Positions 36,622 through 46,295 of a stretch of 64,000 nt of DNA are shown in pieces; positions within the stretch are counted from its first letter, which is position 1, and each line of letters opens with the position of its first letter. Source of the stretch: RPRB01 sp035519675 (lineage in GTDB: Bacteria; Myxococcota; Myxococcia; Myxococcales; Myxococcaceae); assembly GCA_035519675.1 (NCBI GenBank), contig DATIWB010000015.1:1-64000 (forward strand), given 5' to 3'. The position numbers were made by a program, and so were the translations under genes. The notes beneath the pieces were generated by a model. The model had not been told where the DNA came from. It did not search any database and saw only the letters and a list, made by a program, of their open reading frames with translations.

Positions 36622-37448
36622 TCGGAGGCCTCGGGCTGTGCCCGCCGGAGCAGCGGGTCGGAGAGGTAGGTATCCGTCAGCCGCCGGGGCCGGCGAAGGC
36701 GATTCAGCTGATGGCGCAGGTAAGCGCGGGTGACGAGCCAGACCCGCCGCCCCCAGCCGAGGTCCCGGAGCGAGCCCCGGAGGATTCCGAGGCGCTGGAG
36801 TCGCAGCTCGGTCAACCGGACGGAGTGGCCGAGGAAGGCCTCGATGTGCCGCAGCACCTCGTGCTCCGTCCCCAGCCGGCGCTGGATGAAGCGCGCGAGC
36901 CGGGGGAGGGCGAGCAGGGTGAGGAGGTTTGCCCCGAGCAGGTCGTCGGCCAGGCGCGGGCGCTCGGCGAGGAGCCGCATGGTCTCGGCTTCGCCGAAGG
37001 CCACGTGACGCTCCTCCTGGCGTGCCGCGGCCTCGAGCAGCCGGACGATCTCCGGCGCCTCCACGGTGTCGATCAGCGCCTGGAAGACGGCGAGGACCAG
37101 TCCCTCGCCCACCGCCATCTCGGTGGCCACGTGCTCGGCGTAGTCCGACCCCATCGCCCCGGTGGAGAGGAAGCGGATGACCGGATGGGGCGGGCCCGGG
37201 GTGGTGCCGAGCAGGGCGTGGATGCGGAGGAAGACGCGCACGTGCGCCAGCTCCTCGCTCGCCTGGCGGGCGAAGAAGGTGGCCGCCTCCAGCGAGGGTG
37301 CGGCATAGAGCCAGTGGCCCACCTGGATGCCGGTGACCTCTCCGTAGAGGAACTGGTCGACGATCCAGCCGAGCAGCTCCCGGTCGCGGGGCAGCCGGAA
37401 GCGCGCCTGGCCGAAGTCGAAGCGCATCTCCTCGCGGCTCACCCGCAT
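36618..37448 (-). CDS. Ferritin-like diiron protein, first gene of the thiazole operon
   Basis: 276 residues, all-helical, with a full set of diiron ligands: Glu in YGEVTG, ExxH in EELAHVRVF, Glu in ATEMAVGEG, and ExxH in QEERHVAFGE. The family is not clear to me; it resembles ferritin-like/AurF-type oxygenases. It overlaps thiS by four bases, and a GGGAAGG site precedes the ATG at 37448 (an in-frame ATG at 37538 lies inside the divergent gene). Position suggests a link to thiazole formation, for which the usual ThiO/ThiH glycine oxidase is absent; that role is inference. Confidence 0.75.
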   Translation of the reverse strand: MRVSREEMRFDFGQARFRLPRDRELLGWIVDQFLYGEVTGIQVGHWLYAAPSLEAATFFARQASEELAHVRVFLRIHALLGTTPGPPHPVIRFLSTGAMGSDYAEHVATEMAVGEGLVLAVFQALIDTVEAPEIVRLLEAAARQEERHVAFGEAETMRLLAERPRLADDLLGANLLTLLALPRLARFIQRRLGTEHEVLRHIEAFLGHSVRLTELRLQRLGILRGSLRDLGWGRRVWLVTRAYLRHQLNRLRRPRRLTDTYLSDPLLRRAQPEASE

Positions 37449-37528
37449 CGGTGCCTTCCCGGGTTCCACGGGAAGAGAGTCTAGCGCGGGGTGCCCGGAG
37501 CGTCCCTCCGGGATAACGTCAACGCGGC

Positions 37529-38656
37529 TTGAGTCCACGGGGCCTCCAGGGAAGGGAAGCCGAGGAAGTCGCCCGGGCGCTCCACCGCCAGGCCTACGTG
37601 GCCGACGCCCACGCCGACGCGCTCCTCTGGAACCGTGACCTCCGGGCGCGGCAGCGGCGGGGGCACGTGGACTTCGTGCGGCTCGCCGAGGCGGGCGTCC
37701 GGCTCCAGGTCTTCACCGTCGTCTCGCGCGGGTTCCCGTTCATCGGCGGCTTCCAGGCCTTCGCTCTCGCGCGCCACTGGCCTCTCGCCGCAATCTGGAC
37801 CCCGTGGAGACGGACACTGTTCCAGGTGGAGCGGCTCACCGAGATGTGCGCGTCCGGCGCCGCGGTTCTGGCGACCACCCCCGGGGCGCTCGCCGCCGCC
37901 GAGCGGGAGGGCAAGCTCGCCTGCATCCTGGGCATCGAGGGTGGGCACGCCATCGAGGGCCGCGTCGAGCGCGTGGAGGAGCTGGCCCGGCGCGGCGTCG
38001 CCTTCCTGGGGCTGACGCACCTGGTTCCCAACGAGCTCGGTGGCTCCTCGTTTCCGCTGCGCGGCCGGCGCGGGTTGACGCCGCTCGGAGGCCAGGTGCT
38101 CGAGGCGTTGGCCAGCCACGGCCTGGCGGTGGACGTGGCCCATGCCTCCCGGCGGCTGCTCGACGCGCTGCTCCCCCAGGCGCAGGCGCGGATCTTCTGC
38201 TCGCACACCGGCGTCGCGGCCCTCGGACCGCGCTGGCGCAATCTGGACGACGCCGTACTCCGCCGCATTGCCGACCGAGGCGGGGTGGTGGGCATCATCT
38301 TCGGAACGCCCTACCTCGGGAGCCGACGCCTCGAGGCAGTCGCCGACCACATCGAGCATGCGGTCGGCGTGGCGGGCGAGGAGGCGGTGTGCCTGGGCAG
38401 CGACTTCGACGGGATGGTCCCGCTCCCGACCGGGATGCGCGACGTGACCGACCTGTGGAAGCTCACCGCGCTGCTCCTCAAGCGAGGGCACCCGCGGTCG
38501 CGCATCGAGCGCATCCTCGGGCTCAACCTCCGGCGCTTCCTTGCCGAGGTCCTGGGCGACATCGAGCGACGCCGAGGCTCGTCGGCCGGCCGGGACGACC
38601 TCGGGCGCAGTGCGGAGCCCGGCGTGGATCGCGCTCTCGACTCCCGACCGGGGTGA
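37529..38656 (+). CDS. Membrane dipeptidase (renal dipeptidase family, peptidase M19)
   Basis: 375 residues. Metal ligands in DAHADALLW (DxHxD), ILGIEGGHAIEG, VDVAHASRRLLDA, IFCSHTGVAALGPRWRNLDD and LGSDFDGM match the M19 dinuclear zinc amidohydrolase set. It hydrolyses dipeptides (and, in mammals, beta-lactams). TTG start at 37529; no better upstream start. The last ~30 residues are low-complexity and overlap the convergent MarR gene tail by 134 bases. Confidence 0.9.
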   Translation: MSPRGLQGREAEEVARALHRQAYVADAHADALLWNRDLRARQRRGHVDFVRLAEAGVRLQVFTVVSRGFPFIGGFQAFALARHWPLAAIWTPWRRTLFQVERLTEMCASGAAVLATTPGALAAAEREGKLACILGIEGGHAIEGRVERVEELARRGVAFLGLTHLVPNELGGSSFPLRGRRGLTPLGGQVLEALASHGLAVDVAHASRRLLDALLPQAQARIFCSHTGVAALGPRWRNLDDAVLRRIADRGGVVGIIFGTPYLGSRRLEAVADHIEHAVGVAGEEAVCLGSDFDGMVPLPTGMRDVTDLWKLTALLLKRGHPRSRIERILGLNLRRFLAEVLGDIERRRGSSAGRDDLGRSAEPGVDRALDSRPG

Positions 38657-39341
38657 GGTGCGGGCGCAGGGCACTCCACCTCGGTGCCCGGACGCGGCCC
38701 CGTGGCGGAGAAACCTCTCGAGCGCGCCGGCTCGATGTCATCCGCTCGGCCTGCGCCAGGGCGGCGGGGCACGGCTCGATGCCCGTGCGCCTGCAGACGT
38801 TCCAGTCGCAATGCCGACAGACGCGGAGGACGGCCTGCGGGGAGTCCACCATCCTGCCCAGGAGCCGCTCGAGAATCCGGATCAGCCGGAGGCGCCAGGG
38901 GAACGGAAGCGTCCCGACGAGCTCACCGACGGCTTCGGCGCGGGCACGCACGGCCGCGAGCGTGCGGGCACCGCCGAGCTCGGTCAGATGCAGCCTCCAT
39001 TGCCTGTGGTCGTGCGGAGACCGAGCGCGCTGGACCAGCCCATCCGCGATCAGCGACGCAACCAGCTGGCTCGCGCCCGGCATGGTGATCCCGAGCGCTT
39101 CGGCGAGATCGCAGGTGCGCAGGCCGCGGCCGCGACCGACCCACTGAAGCGCCGCCACGGCCGTCGGAGAGCAGCGGGCCGCCGCTGCCATCCGCTCCTG
39201 CACGAGGTCGCCGAGCCTCACGGCCAGCGCTGCGAGCAGGTTCTCGAGGCGGTGGTCCTGTCGCCTCTCCCACGGAATCGAGTCCCGTTCGTCCTCTCGC
39301 AGCCATCGAGGGCTCACGCGAGGGGCCGCTGCCAGACGCAT
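38523..39341 (-). CDS. MarR-family transcriptional regulator with C-terminal cysteine cluster
   Basis: 272 residues in the open frame. A winged HTH (CSPTAVAALQWVGRG, LAEALGITMPGASQLVASLIADGLVQRARSPHDHRQWRLHLT) is followed by a cysteine cluster CRHCDWNVCRRTGIEPCP (Cys175, 178, 183, 191; C-x2-C-x4-C-x7-C), a pattern known in some MarR proteins and suited to metal or redox sensing. The ~80 residues after Cys191 lie antisense to the dipeptidase 3' end and look like read-through, so a mutated stop is possible. Two palindromes sit just upstream. Confidence 0.85.
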   Translation of the reverse strand: MRLAAAPRVSPRWLREDERDSIPWERRQDHRLENLLAALAVRLGDLVQERMAAAARCSPTAVAALQWVGRGRGLRTCDLAEALGITMPGASQLVASLIADGLVQRARSPHDHRQWRLHLTELGGARTLAAVRARAEAVGELVGTLPFPWRLRLIRILERLLGRMVDSPQAVLRVCRHCDWNVCRRTGIEPCPAALAQAERMTSSRRAREVSPPRGRVRAPRWSALRPHLTPVGSRERDPRRAPHCARGRPGRPTSLGVARCRPGPRQGSAGG

Positions 39342-39352
39342 GCCAGGACTGA

Positions 39353-39369
39353 TTAAGGAAGTTCCTTAA
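39353..39369. promoter_or_regulatory. MarR-type operator, perfect 17-base palindrome
   Basis: TTAAGGAAGTTCCTTAA: two perfect 8-base arms around one central base, in an AT-rich island within very GC-rich DNA, beginning 12 bases upstream of the MarR start. It likely binds the neighbouring MarR dimer and gives autoregulation. Confidence 0.8.
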
Positions 39370-39386
39370 CCATCTCCCGAAACTAG

Positions 39387-39403
39387 TTAAGTAACTTCCT
39401 TAA
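39387..39403. promoter_or_regulatory. MarR-type operator, imperfect palindrome
   Basis: TTAAGTAACTTCCTTAA: same length and pattern as the first operator, with one arm mismatch. Its centre is 34 bases (about three helical turns) from the first, so two dimers could bind the same face. The 39404-39590 stretch behind it holds no gene I can support. Confidence 0.75.
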
Positions 39404-39590
39404 CGAGTCCTGGCCTCAGAATTGCCCCGCGCCCTGGTCATCTCCCACGTCCAGGCCGGCGGACGCGCGTTCGAGCCGACCGGGCACTGCCGCCATGAGC
39501 GTCCGGAATCGCGCAGGCCGCCCGGGAAGGGCACGGACTGAAGCGTCGCTGGCGACCCCTGTCCCATCTGGGCGAGACCAGCGCGCGCAC

Positions 39591-40379
39591 TCACGCGGCC
39601 AGCCGGCCAATGAACCGTCCCAGCGCGGCGTTGAACACGTCCGGCTGCTCGAGATTCGCCAGGTGCCCGGCGCCGGGAATCTCCACCAGCTCTGCGCCGG
39701 GAACCAGGTCCGCCATCGCCCGCGCCTTCGCCGGCGGGGTGAGGACGTCGTCGGTGCCGACCACCACCAGCACCGGCCCACCGAACCGGGCGAGGATGTC
39801 GCGGGCGTCCGGGCGCAGCGCCATCCCGCGCTGGGCCGCGGCCTGTCCCTCCGGCGACCCCGAGGTGATCCACCCACAGACGCGCGCTCGCAGCGCGGGC
39901 GGAGCGGCCGGCCCGAGCAGGCGGTCGACCAACGGGAGGAGCACCGCGGAGCCGTTGGCGAGCAGCTGCTGCGCCATCTTCTCCCGCCCCTGGCGACCCT
40001 GGGCGTCGTCGGCCGCTGTCTGGGTGTCGGCCAGCACCAGTGCCCGCACCCGTCCAGGGTCGTTCCGGAGCAGGGCGAGCGCCGCGTAGCCGCCCATCGA
40101 CACGCCGCCCACCACCGCCGAGGCGATGCCGAGGTGGTCGAGGAGCCCGAGCACGTCGTCGGCCATCGCGCCCATCTCGCTCGGGCCCGCGCCGGCGCTG
40201 CTCCCGCCGAAGCCGCGCAGGTCCGGCACGATGAAGCGCGCCCGCCCGGAGAGGGCGGTCCACTGCGGCTCGAACATCTCTCCCTCCAGCGGGAACGCGT
40301 GGAGGAGCACCACCGGTGTGCCGCCCCCGAGGTCACGAAACTGCAGACGCAGTCCTCCAGGCGCGGTCCATGTAGGCAT
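39591..40379 (-). CDS. Alpha/beta hydrolase, enol-lactonase-like
   Basis: 262 residues. VVLLHAFPLEGEMFEPQW (oxyanion HGxP-like), VPDLRGFGGSS, nucleophile elbow GGVSMGGYAAL (Ser), acid in VGTDDVLTPP, and His in IPGAGHLANLEQPD. The layout resembles 3-oxoadipate enol-lactonases (PcaD). Cytoplasmic. It is transcribed toward the MarR operators. ATG 40379 used; ATG 40391 upstream would overlap the divergent gene start. Substrate unknown. Confidence 0.9.
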   Translation of the reverse strand: MPTWTAPGGLRLQFRDLGGGTPVVLLHAFPLEGEMFEPQWTALSGRARFIVPDLRGFGGSSAGAGPSEMGAMADDVLGLLDHLGIASAVVGGVSMGGYAALALLRNDPGRVRALVLADTQTAADDAQGRQGREKMAQQLLANGSAVLLPLVDRLLGPAAPPALRARVCGWITSGSPEGQAAAQRGMALRPDARDILARFGGPVLVVVGTDDVLTPPAKARAMADLVPGAELVEIPGAGHLANLEQPDVFNAALGRFIGRLAA

Positions 40380-40384
40380 GCGCG

Positions 40385-41578
40385 GTGACATGGATCGTCG
40401 CGGGCACTCCGTGCAAGCTCTCGGACGTTACCTTGCTACCTCCCGCCCTCGAGTCGGCACTCTCCACCGTCCCGGAGTCGCAGGCCACCCGTCTCCGCCA
40501 GGTGTGTCACGGCGCGGCGAACGCGCTCGCCCGCCTCACCGACCTCGACCTGCTGCAGTACGAGTCGCCGGTCACCAGCTCCAGTCAGGATCTCTCCACC
40601 TGGGAGGAGATGGCACCGGTGGTCGCCTCGACGCTCCGGGACGTCAACGCCTTCATCGACCTCGTCCGGACGCAGCTCGCGGCCCAGCCTCTGGCCCGGG
40701 GCAACGGTCTGGCCTCGCTGGTCGAGGACGCGGTGCTCGACGATGCGGCCCGCGCCCGGCTCGAGACCGTGCTCCAGAAGGCCGCCGAGCAGCTGTTCGA
40801 GCAGGTGCAGGCGCTCGGGGCAAAGGTCCGAGACCCGAGCGTGGTGGCGGACCGCTGGAACCTGCTCGCCGAGGTGCAGGCCTCGCGCACCCGGTTCCGC
40901 GAGCACATCGGCACCCTGGTGTTCGACCTGGTGGTCCCCTTCGCCGACGTGGAGCGCTCGGAGGTCGTCCCGGGGCACGCCGAGGAGGAGGCCGGGGCCG
41001 TCGCGGTCCGGGCGGCGGTGGCCGACCTGCGCCGGGTGCTCGAGTCACGGGCGACGAAGCTCCGACAGGCCAGCGCCGAGGACGTGCAGTGGCACGCCCA
41101 GCACCTCGAGCAGGAGATGGACGCCTTCGGGCGCACCGCCCCGTACCGCTCGCTCCGTGCGCAGGACAAGCGACGGCTCATCGAGTACCGCCACGAGGTC
41201 CGCTCGATGGCCGCGGTGCCACTGCCGGCAAAGGCGGACGTGATGGAGGTCTGCCAGCGGGTGCTGGAGCTGGTGAAGAGCCTGGCGGTGGTGAACCAGC
41301 GCGCGTTGCTCCGCCGGCACGACCACGAGGTCTGGGCCCGGAGCGGGGTGAAGCTCGAGCAGTCCGAGGCGCTGCTGCCCATCGACCGCCGGGCCGCCGC
41401 GGTGGCCCTGGCCGAGGCCGCGGAGCTGGCCGCCGGTCTCTATGGCCGGAGCGAGCCGCTCGACGACTTCCTCCGCCGGGCTCGCAAGCAGAGCCTCTCG
41501 CTGGTCCCCGCCGAGGAGGTCGGCCCGGTGGTCGAGGAGTTCCGGGCGGTGCTCGCCGGACTGCCGCTCGCCGAGTGA
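40385..41578 (+). CDS. Hypothetical helical protein
   Basis: 397 residues in the open frame, predicted almost entirely helical, with no signal peptide, membrane helix or catalytic motif I can recognise. Repeated Arg/Glu-rich helices (for example RARLETVLQKAAEQLFEQVQAL, AVAVRAAVADLRRVLESRATKLRQA) suggest a bundle or coiled coil. The GTG at 40385 is uncertain; a TTG near 40433 is another option. It precedes a HAD phosphatase and RlmI-like gene on the same strand, with a 37-base gap. Confidence 0.6.
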   Translation: MTWIVAGTPCKLSDVTLLPPALESALSTVPESQATRLRQVCHGAANALARLTDLDLLQYESPVTSSSQDLSTWEEMAPVVASTLRDVNAFIDLVRTQLAAQPLARGNGLASLVEDAVLDDAARARLETVLQKAAEQLFEQVQALGAKVRDPSVVADRWNLLAEVQASRTRFREHIGTLVFDLVVPFADVERSEVVPGHAEEEAGAVAVRAAVADLRRVLESRATKLRQASAEDVQWHAQHLEQEMDAFGRTAPYRSLRAQDKRRLIEYRHEVRSMAAVPLPAKADVMEVCQRVLELVKSLAVVNQRALLRRHDHEVWARSGVKLEQSEALLPIDRRAAAVALAEAAELAAGLYGRSEPLDDFLRRARKQSLSLVPAEEVGPVVEEFRAVLAGLPLAE

Positions 41579-41615
41579 GTCCTCCCATCTGGGGTAGGGT
41601 GTCCGCGCGCCCCCG

Positions 41616-42412
41616 ATGACCGAGCTCCGACCGCTCCCCGAGGCCGACCTGTCAGGCGTCGAGGCCGTCTTCACCGACGTCGACGGCACGCTCACCACCG
41701 GCGGGCGGCTGCGTGCGTCCACCCTCGGCGCCCTCGAGCGGCTGGACCGGGCGGGGGTGGCGGTGGTGCTGGTGACGGGGCGGCCGGCCGGTTTCGCCGA
41801 GGCATGGGCCCGAACCTTGCCGGTGGCCGGAGTCATCGCCGAGAACGGTGGCCTGTCGGTGCGGCTCGACGCCCAGGGCGCGCTCCGCAAGGCCTATGCC
41901 CGTCCGGCGGTCGCGCGGGCCCGGGACCGCCGACGGCTCATCCGGGTGGTGCAGGCGGCCTTGCGCGGGGTGCCCGGGGCGCGCATGTCCACCGACAGCC
42001 TGTACGCCGAGGTGGATCTGGCCATCGACGTCAACGAGGGGGTCCGGCTGGGGCCGGAGGCCACGGCGCGGCTGGAGGCGTTCTTCGCCGCCCGAGGGGT
42101 GAACGCCGTCCGCTCGAGCGTCCACGTCAACGCCTGGATCGGCCGGTTCGACAAGGCCTGGATGGTGCGCCGGTTCATCCGCTCGGTGTGGAGCGAACGG
42201 CTCCGTCCGGACGACCGGCGCTACCTCTACCTCGGCGACAGCCTGAACGACGCGCCGCTCTTCGCCGCCTTCCGGCTCAGCGTGGGGGTGGCCAACGTGC
42301 GCTCGGTGCTGGGGCTGCTGGAGCACCGCCCGCGCTTCGTGACCCGTGCGCCCGAGGGCAGGGGCTTCGAGGAGGTGGCCCGGGCGGTGCTGCGGGCACG
42401 GAGGACCCGGGC

Positions 42413-42416
<4 letters not shown>
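41616..42416 (+). CDS. HAD-superfamily phosphatase, sucrose-phosphatase/MPGP-like (Cof type)
   Basis: 266 residues. Motif I FTDVDGTLTT, motif II VVLVTGRPAG, motif III Lys in FDKAWMVRRF, motif IV YLGDSLNDAPLF. The C2-type cap places it with sucrose-phosphate and mannosylglycerate phosphatases, many acting on sugar phosphates. Soluble. Its stop overlaps the ATG of the following methyltransferase (ATGA). Substrate unknown. Confidence 0.88.
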
Positions 42417-43605
<1,189 letters not shown>

Positions 43606-43609
<4 letters not shown>

Positions 43610-44229
43610 GCCGGGGACAGTACCTCGAGCGGCCGGCCCTCATCCCGGTCGGGCAGAGCGTCCTCGAGGGGCTCTGGCACCGGGGGCGCAAGGCCCCGCC
43701 GCTGCTGGTGGTGCCGCCACCGCCGGACGCCGGGTCGATGGACCACGTGGTGTGCGCCGAGCTCGCCTGGGCCAGCGCCCGGGCGGGGCGTCCGGTGCTC
43801 CGCTTCAACTTCCGTGGGGTGGGCGCGAGCCAGGGGGCGCGCGGCGATGCCGGGAGCCGGCTCGAGGACGGCGGTGGAGCGCTCCGTCTTCTCCGGGAGA
43901 ACTCCGGTGAGGTGGACGTCGCGGTGGCCGCGGTGGGTGACTCGGCCGACACGGCCCTGAGGCTGGCGAGGGACCATCCGGGCATCGTCGCGGTCGTCCT
44001 CGTCAGCCCGCCGGCCACCGCCCTGACCGCCCGGTTGGGCGTTCCGCTGCTCTGCATCGTCGGGGAGGACGAGCCCGAGCGGGCCGGGCTGCTGGCCGCT
44101 GCCGGGGAGGCGTCGGGGAGGGTGGAGGTGGTTGCGGGCGCGGACGCGCGGTTCCAGCGGAACCTCCCCGAGGTCGGCCGGCTGGCCCTCCGGTGGCTCG
44201 AAGGAGCCAGCAAGCACCCGGAATCGTGA
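43606..44229 (+). CDS. Alpha/beta hydrolase, small YcjY-like
   Basis: 207 residues from a GTG overlapping the previous stop. RPVLRFNFRGVGASQG and AAVGDSADTALRLA correspond to the dienelactone/YcjY-type alpha/beta hydrolase blocks, but the nucleophile elbow reads GDSAD, not a clear GxSxG, and the C-terminal His is not obvious, so catalysis is doubtful. Part of the HAD-RlmI operon. Confidence 0.75.
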
Positions 44230-44312
44230 AGAAAGACGTGGATGGCCCAATCGGGGTGCGCCCGGAGCGTATGACGGACACGTGCCCTGTCCCGGGGACT
44301 GAAGGAGCCTGG

Positions 44313-46082
44313 ATGCGGTCTGGGTGGTGGATGTGCGTTCTGTTGCTCGCGGCGGCGTGCGCGCCGGCGCCCGGGCGGACCAAGGTCACTCCTCCGGGGA
44401 CGGCCCGCGCCGCTGCCGTGCCACACGCGCTGGTGGTCGACTTCCGCGATGGCACCCCGGCGGAGGAGGTCGCCGAGCGCGCCCGGCGCTGGGGGCTGTC
44501 GCTCCACCTCAATTCGGTCGAGGGCGCCCGCTCGGGGATTGCCATCGCCGACGGCGTGGACGACGTGGACGCCGCGTTGGCGCGCATCCGGGGAGACGCC
44601 GCCGTCGAGGAGGCCGAGCCGCTGGTGCAGCTGGAGGCGCTCGCCTTCACCCCGAACGACCCCGAATTTCCGAAGCAGTGGAACCTCCGGATGATTCACA
44701 TGCCCGAGGCCTGGGAGCGCTCGCGGGGCAAGGGCGTGGTGGTGGCGGTCATCGACACCGGCATTGCCTACGAGGACCATGGCGACTTCGTGCAGGTGCC
44801 GGACCTCGCCGGGGCGCGCTTCGTCCCCGGGTACGACTTCGTCCACGACACCGAGCACCCCAACGACGACAACGGACACGGGACCCACGTGGCTGGCACC
44901 ATCGCCCAGCGAACCAACAACGGGGTGGGGGTGGCGGGGGTGGCCTTCGAGGCCCGGCTGATGCCGTTGAAGGTCCTGGACCGCTCGGGCATCGGGAACT
45001 CGGCAGACATCGCCGACGCCATCCGCTGGGCGGCGGACCACGGAGCGAAGGTGCTGAACCTGTCGCTCGGCGGTCCCGGCTACTCCGGGGTGATGGAGCG
45101 GGCGGTGGCCTACGCCCGCGGCAAGGGGGCGGTGGTGATCTGCGCCGCCGGCAATGCCGGCACCGGACAGGTCTCGTACCCGGCCGCGTATGCCGGTGCG
45201 GTGGCCGTGGGCGCGGTGGGCCCGGATGGGCAGCTCGCGCCGTACTCCTCCTGGGGCGAGGCCCTGGACCTGGTGGCGCCGGGTGGGAACACCAGGCTCG
45301 GGCCGGGCAACGGCATCCTCCAGGCGACCATCGACCGGACGGACTTCCGCAAGCCGGTCCTCGCCGAGTACCAGGGGACGTCCATGGCCACGCCGCACGT
45401 GGCCGGGGTGGCGGCGCTGCTCTTCGCCGCGGGAGCGAGGACACCGGACGAGGTGGAGAAGGCGCTGTTCGCGGGGGCCGTGTCCGAGGGCGCCTGGACG
45501 CCGCGGGCGGGCCACGGGCGGCTGGACGCGCTCGGGGCACTGCACGCGCTCGAGACCACTGGGCCCGGGGTGGACTGGGCCCCCCTGGCGTGGAGCGCAG
45601 CGCTGCTCGCCCTGTTGCTGCTGTCTCTGACAGTGAAGACCCGGCCGGGCTACCTGAACGTGCTGCTCAACCCGGCGACGCTGCTGCCGCTGCTGCTGAG
45701 CACGGTGGGCCTGTGGTTCCTCAAGCTGCTCTGGCAGCGCTTCGTGGGCCACCCGCCCCCGGCCGCGGAGGTTCTCTCGCTGCCGCTCCCCGACTGGGAG
45801 CGCATCCTCTTCGGGCGTGGGCGGCTGGCCAGCCCACTCATGTACAGCGCCGTGGTGCCAGCGGTCGCGGCGCTCTTCGCCCTGAAGTGGCGGGCGCTCC
45901 GCCCGGTCGTTGCAGGCCTGGCACTCGGGTTCGCGGGATTCTTGCTCTACGCCGCCTGGGCGAAGGCGCCCGGCATCGCCTACCTCCCCTTCACCTTCCT
46001 CGCGCGGCCCTGGCTGGTGCTCAACGGTGTCCTCGCGGCGCTGGTCAGCCGGGCGATGCTCCGGAGGGAGGCGCAGCGATGA
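44313..46082 (+). CDS. Subtilisin-like serine protease (S8), membrane-anchored with C-terminal membrane helices
   Basis: 589 residues. Lipoprotein-like start (WWMCVLLLAAACAP), a short propeptide, then the catalytic triad: VVAVIDTG (Asp), DNGHGTHVAG (His), GTSMATPHVAG (Ser), with AAGNAG. After the protease domain, about four membrane helices follow (LAWSAALLALLLLSLTV, LLPLLLSTVGLWFLKLL, LMYSAVVPAVAALFALKW, ALGFAGFLLYAAW), which is unusual for S8 proteases. GAAGGAG precedes the ATG. It would act outside the cytoplasm, tethered twice. Coupled to the next small gene. Confidence 0.92.
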   Translation: MRSGWWMCVLLLAAACAPAPGRTKVTPPGTARAAAVPHALVVDFRDGTPAEEVAERARRWGLSLHLNSVEGARSGIAIADGVDDVDAALARIRGDAAVEEAEPLVQLEALAFTPNDPEFPKQWNLRMIHMPEAWERSRGKGVVVAVIDTGIAYEDHGDFVQVPDLAGARFVPGYDFVHDTEHPNDDNGHGTHVAGTIAQRTNNGVGVAGVAFEARLMPLKVLDRSGIGNSADIADAIRWAADHGAKVLNLSLGGPGYSGVMERAVAYARGKGAVVICAAGNAGTGQVSYPAAYAGAVAVGAVGPDGQLAPYSSWGEALDLVAPGGNTRLGPGNGILQATIDRTDFRKPVLAEYQGTSMATPHVAGVAALLFAAGARTPDEVEKALFAGAVSEGAWTPRAGHGRLDALGALHALETTGPGVDWAPLAWSAALLALLLLSLTVKTRPGYLNVLLNPATLLPLLLSTVGLWFLKLLWQRFVGHPPPAAEVLSLPLPDWERILFGRGRLASPLMYSAVVPAVAALFALKWRALRPVVAGLALGFAGFLLYAAWAKAPGIAYLPFTFLARPWLVLNGVLAALVSRAMLRREAQR

Positions 46083-46294
46083 AGGTGCGGGGGACGGTCG
46101 AGTTCCGGGACGTGGAGATGGGGGTCTGGGTGCTCGCCGGGGACGACGGGCGGACGTACCAGCTCGCCGGCGGGCGTTCCTCGCTGCTCAAGGAAGGGCA
46201 GCGGGTGGAGATCGACGGTGAGGTGGACGAGGGCGCGATGGGCATCTCGATGGTCGGCCCGGTGCTGCGGGTGCGCGGTTACAAGACGTTGTGA
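46079..46294 (+). CDS. Small OB-fold protein coupled to the subtilase
   Basis: 71 residues (MKVRGTVEFRDVEMGVWVLAGDDGRTYQLAG... EGQRVEIDGEVDEG...). Five short beta strands and length match DUF5818/bacterial OB-fold proteins. The ATG overlaps the protease stop (ATGA). No signal peptide, so it is likely cytoplasmic. It could act on the protease or its regulation; function unknown. Confidence 0.75.
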   Translation: MKVRGTVEFRDVEMGVWVLAGDDGRTYQLAGGRSSLLKEGQRVEIDGEVDEGAMGISMVGPVLRVRGYKTL

Positions 46295-46295
46295 G

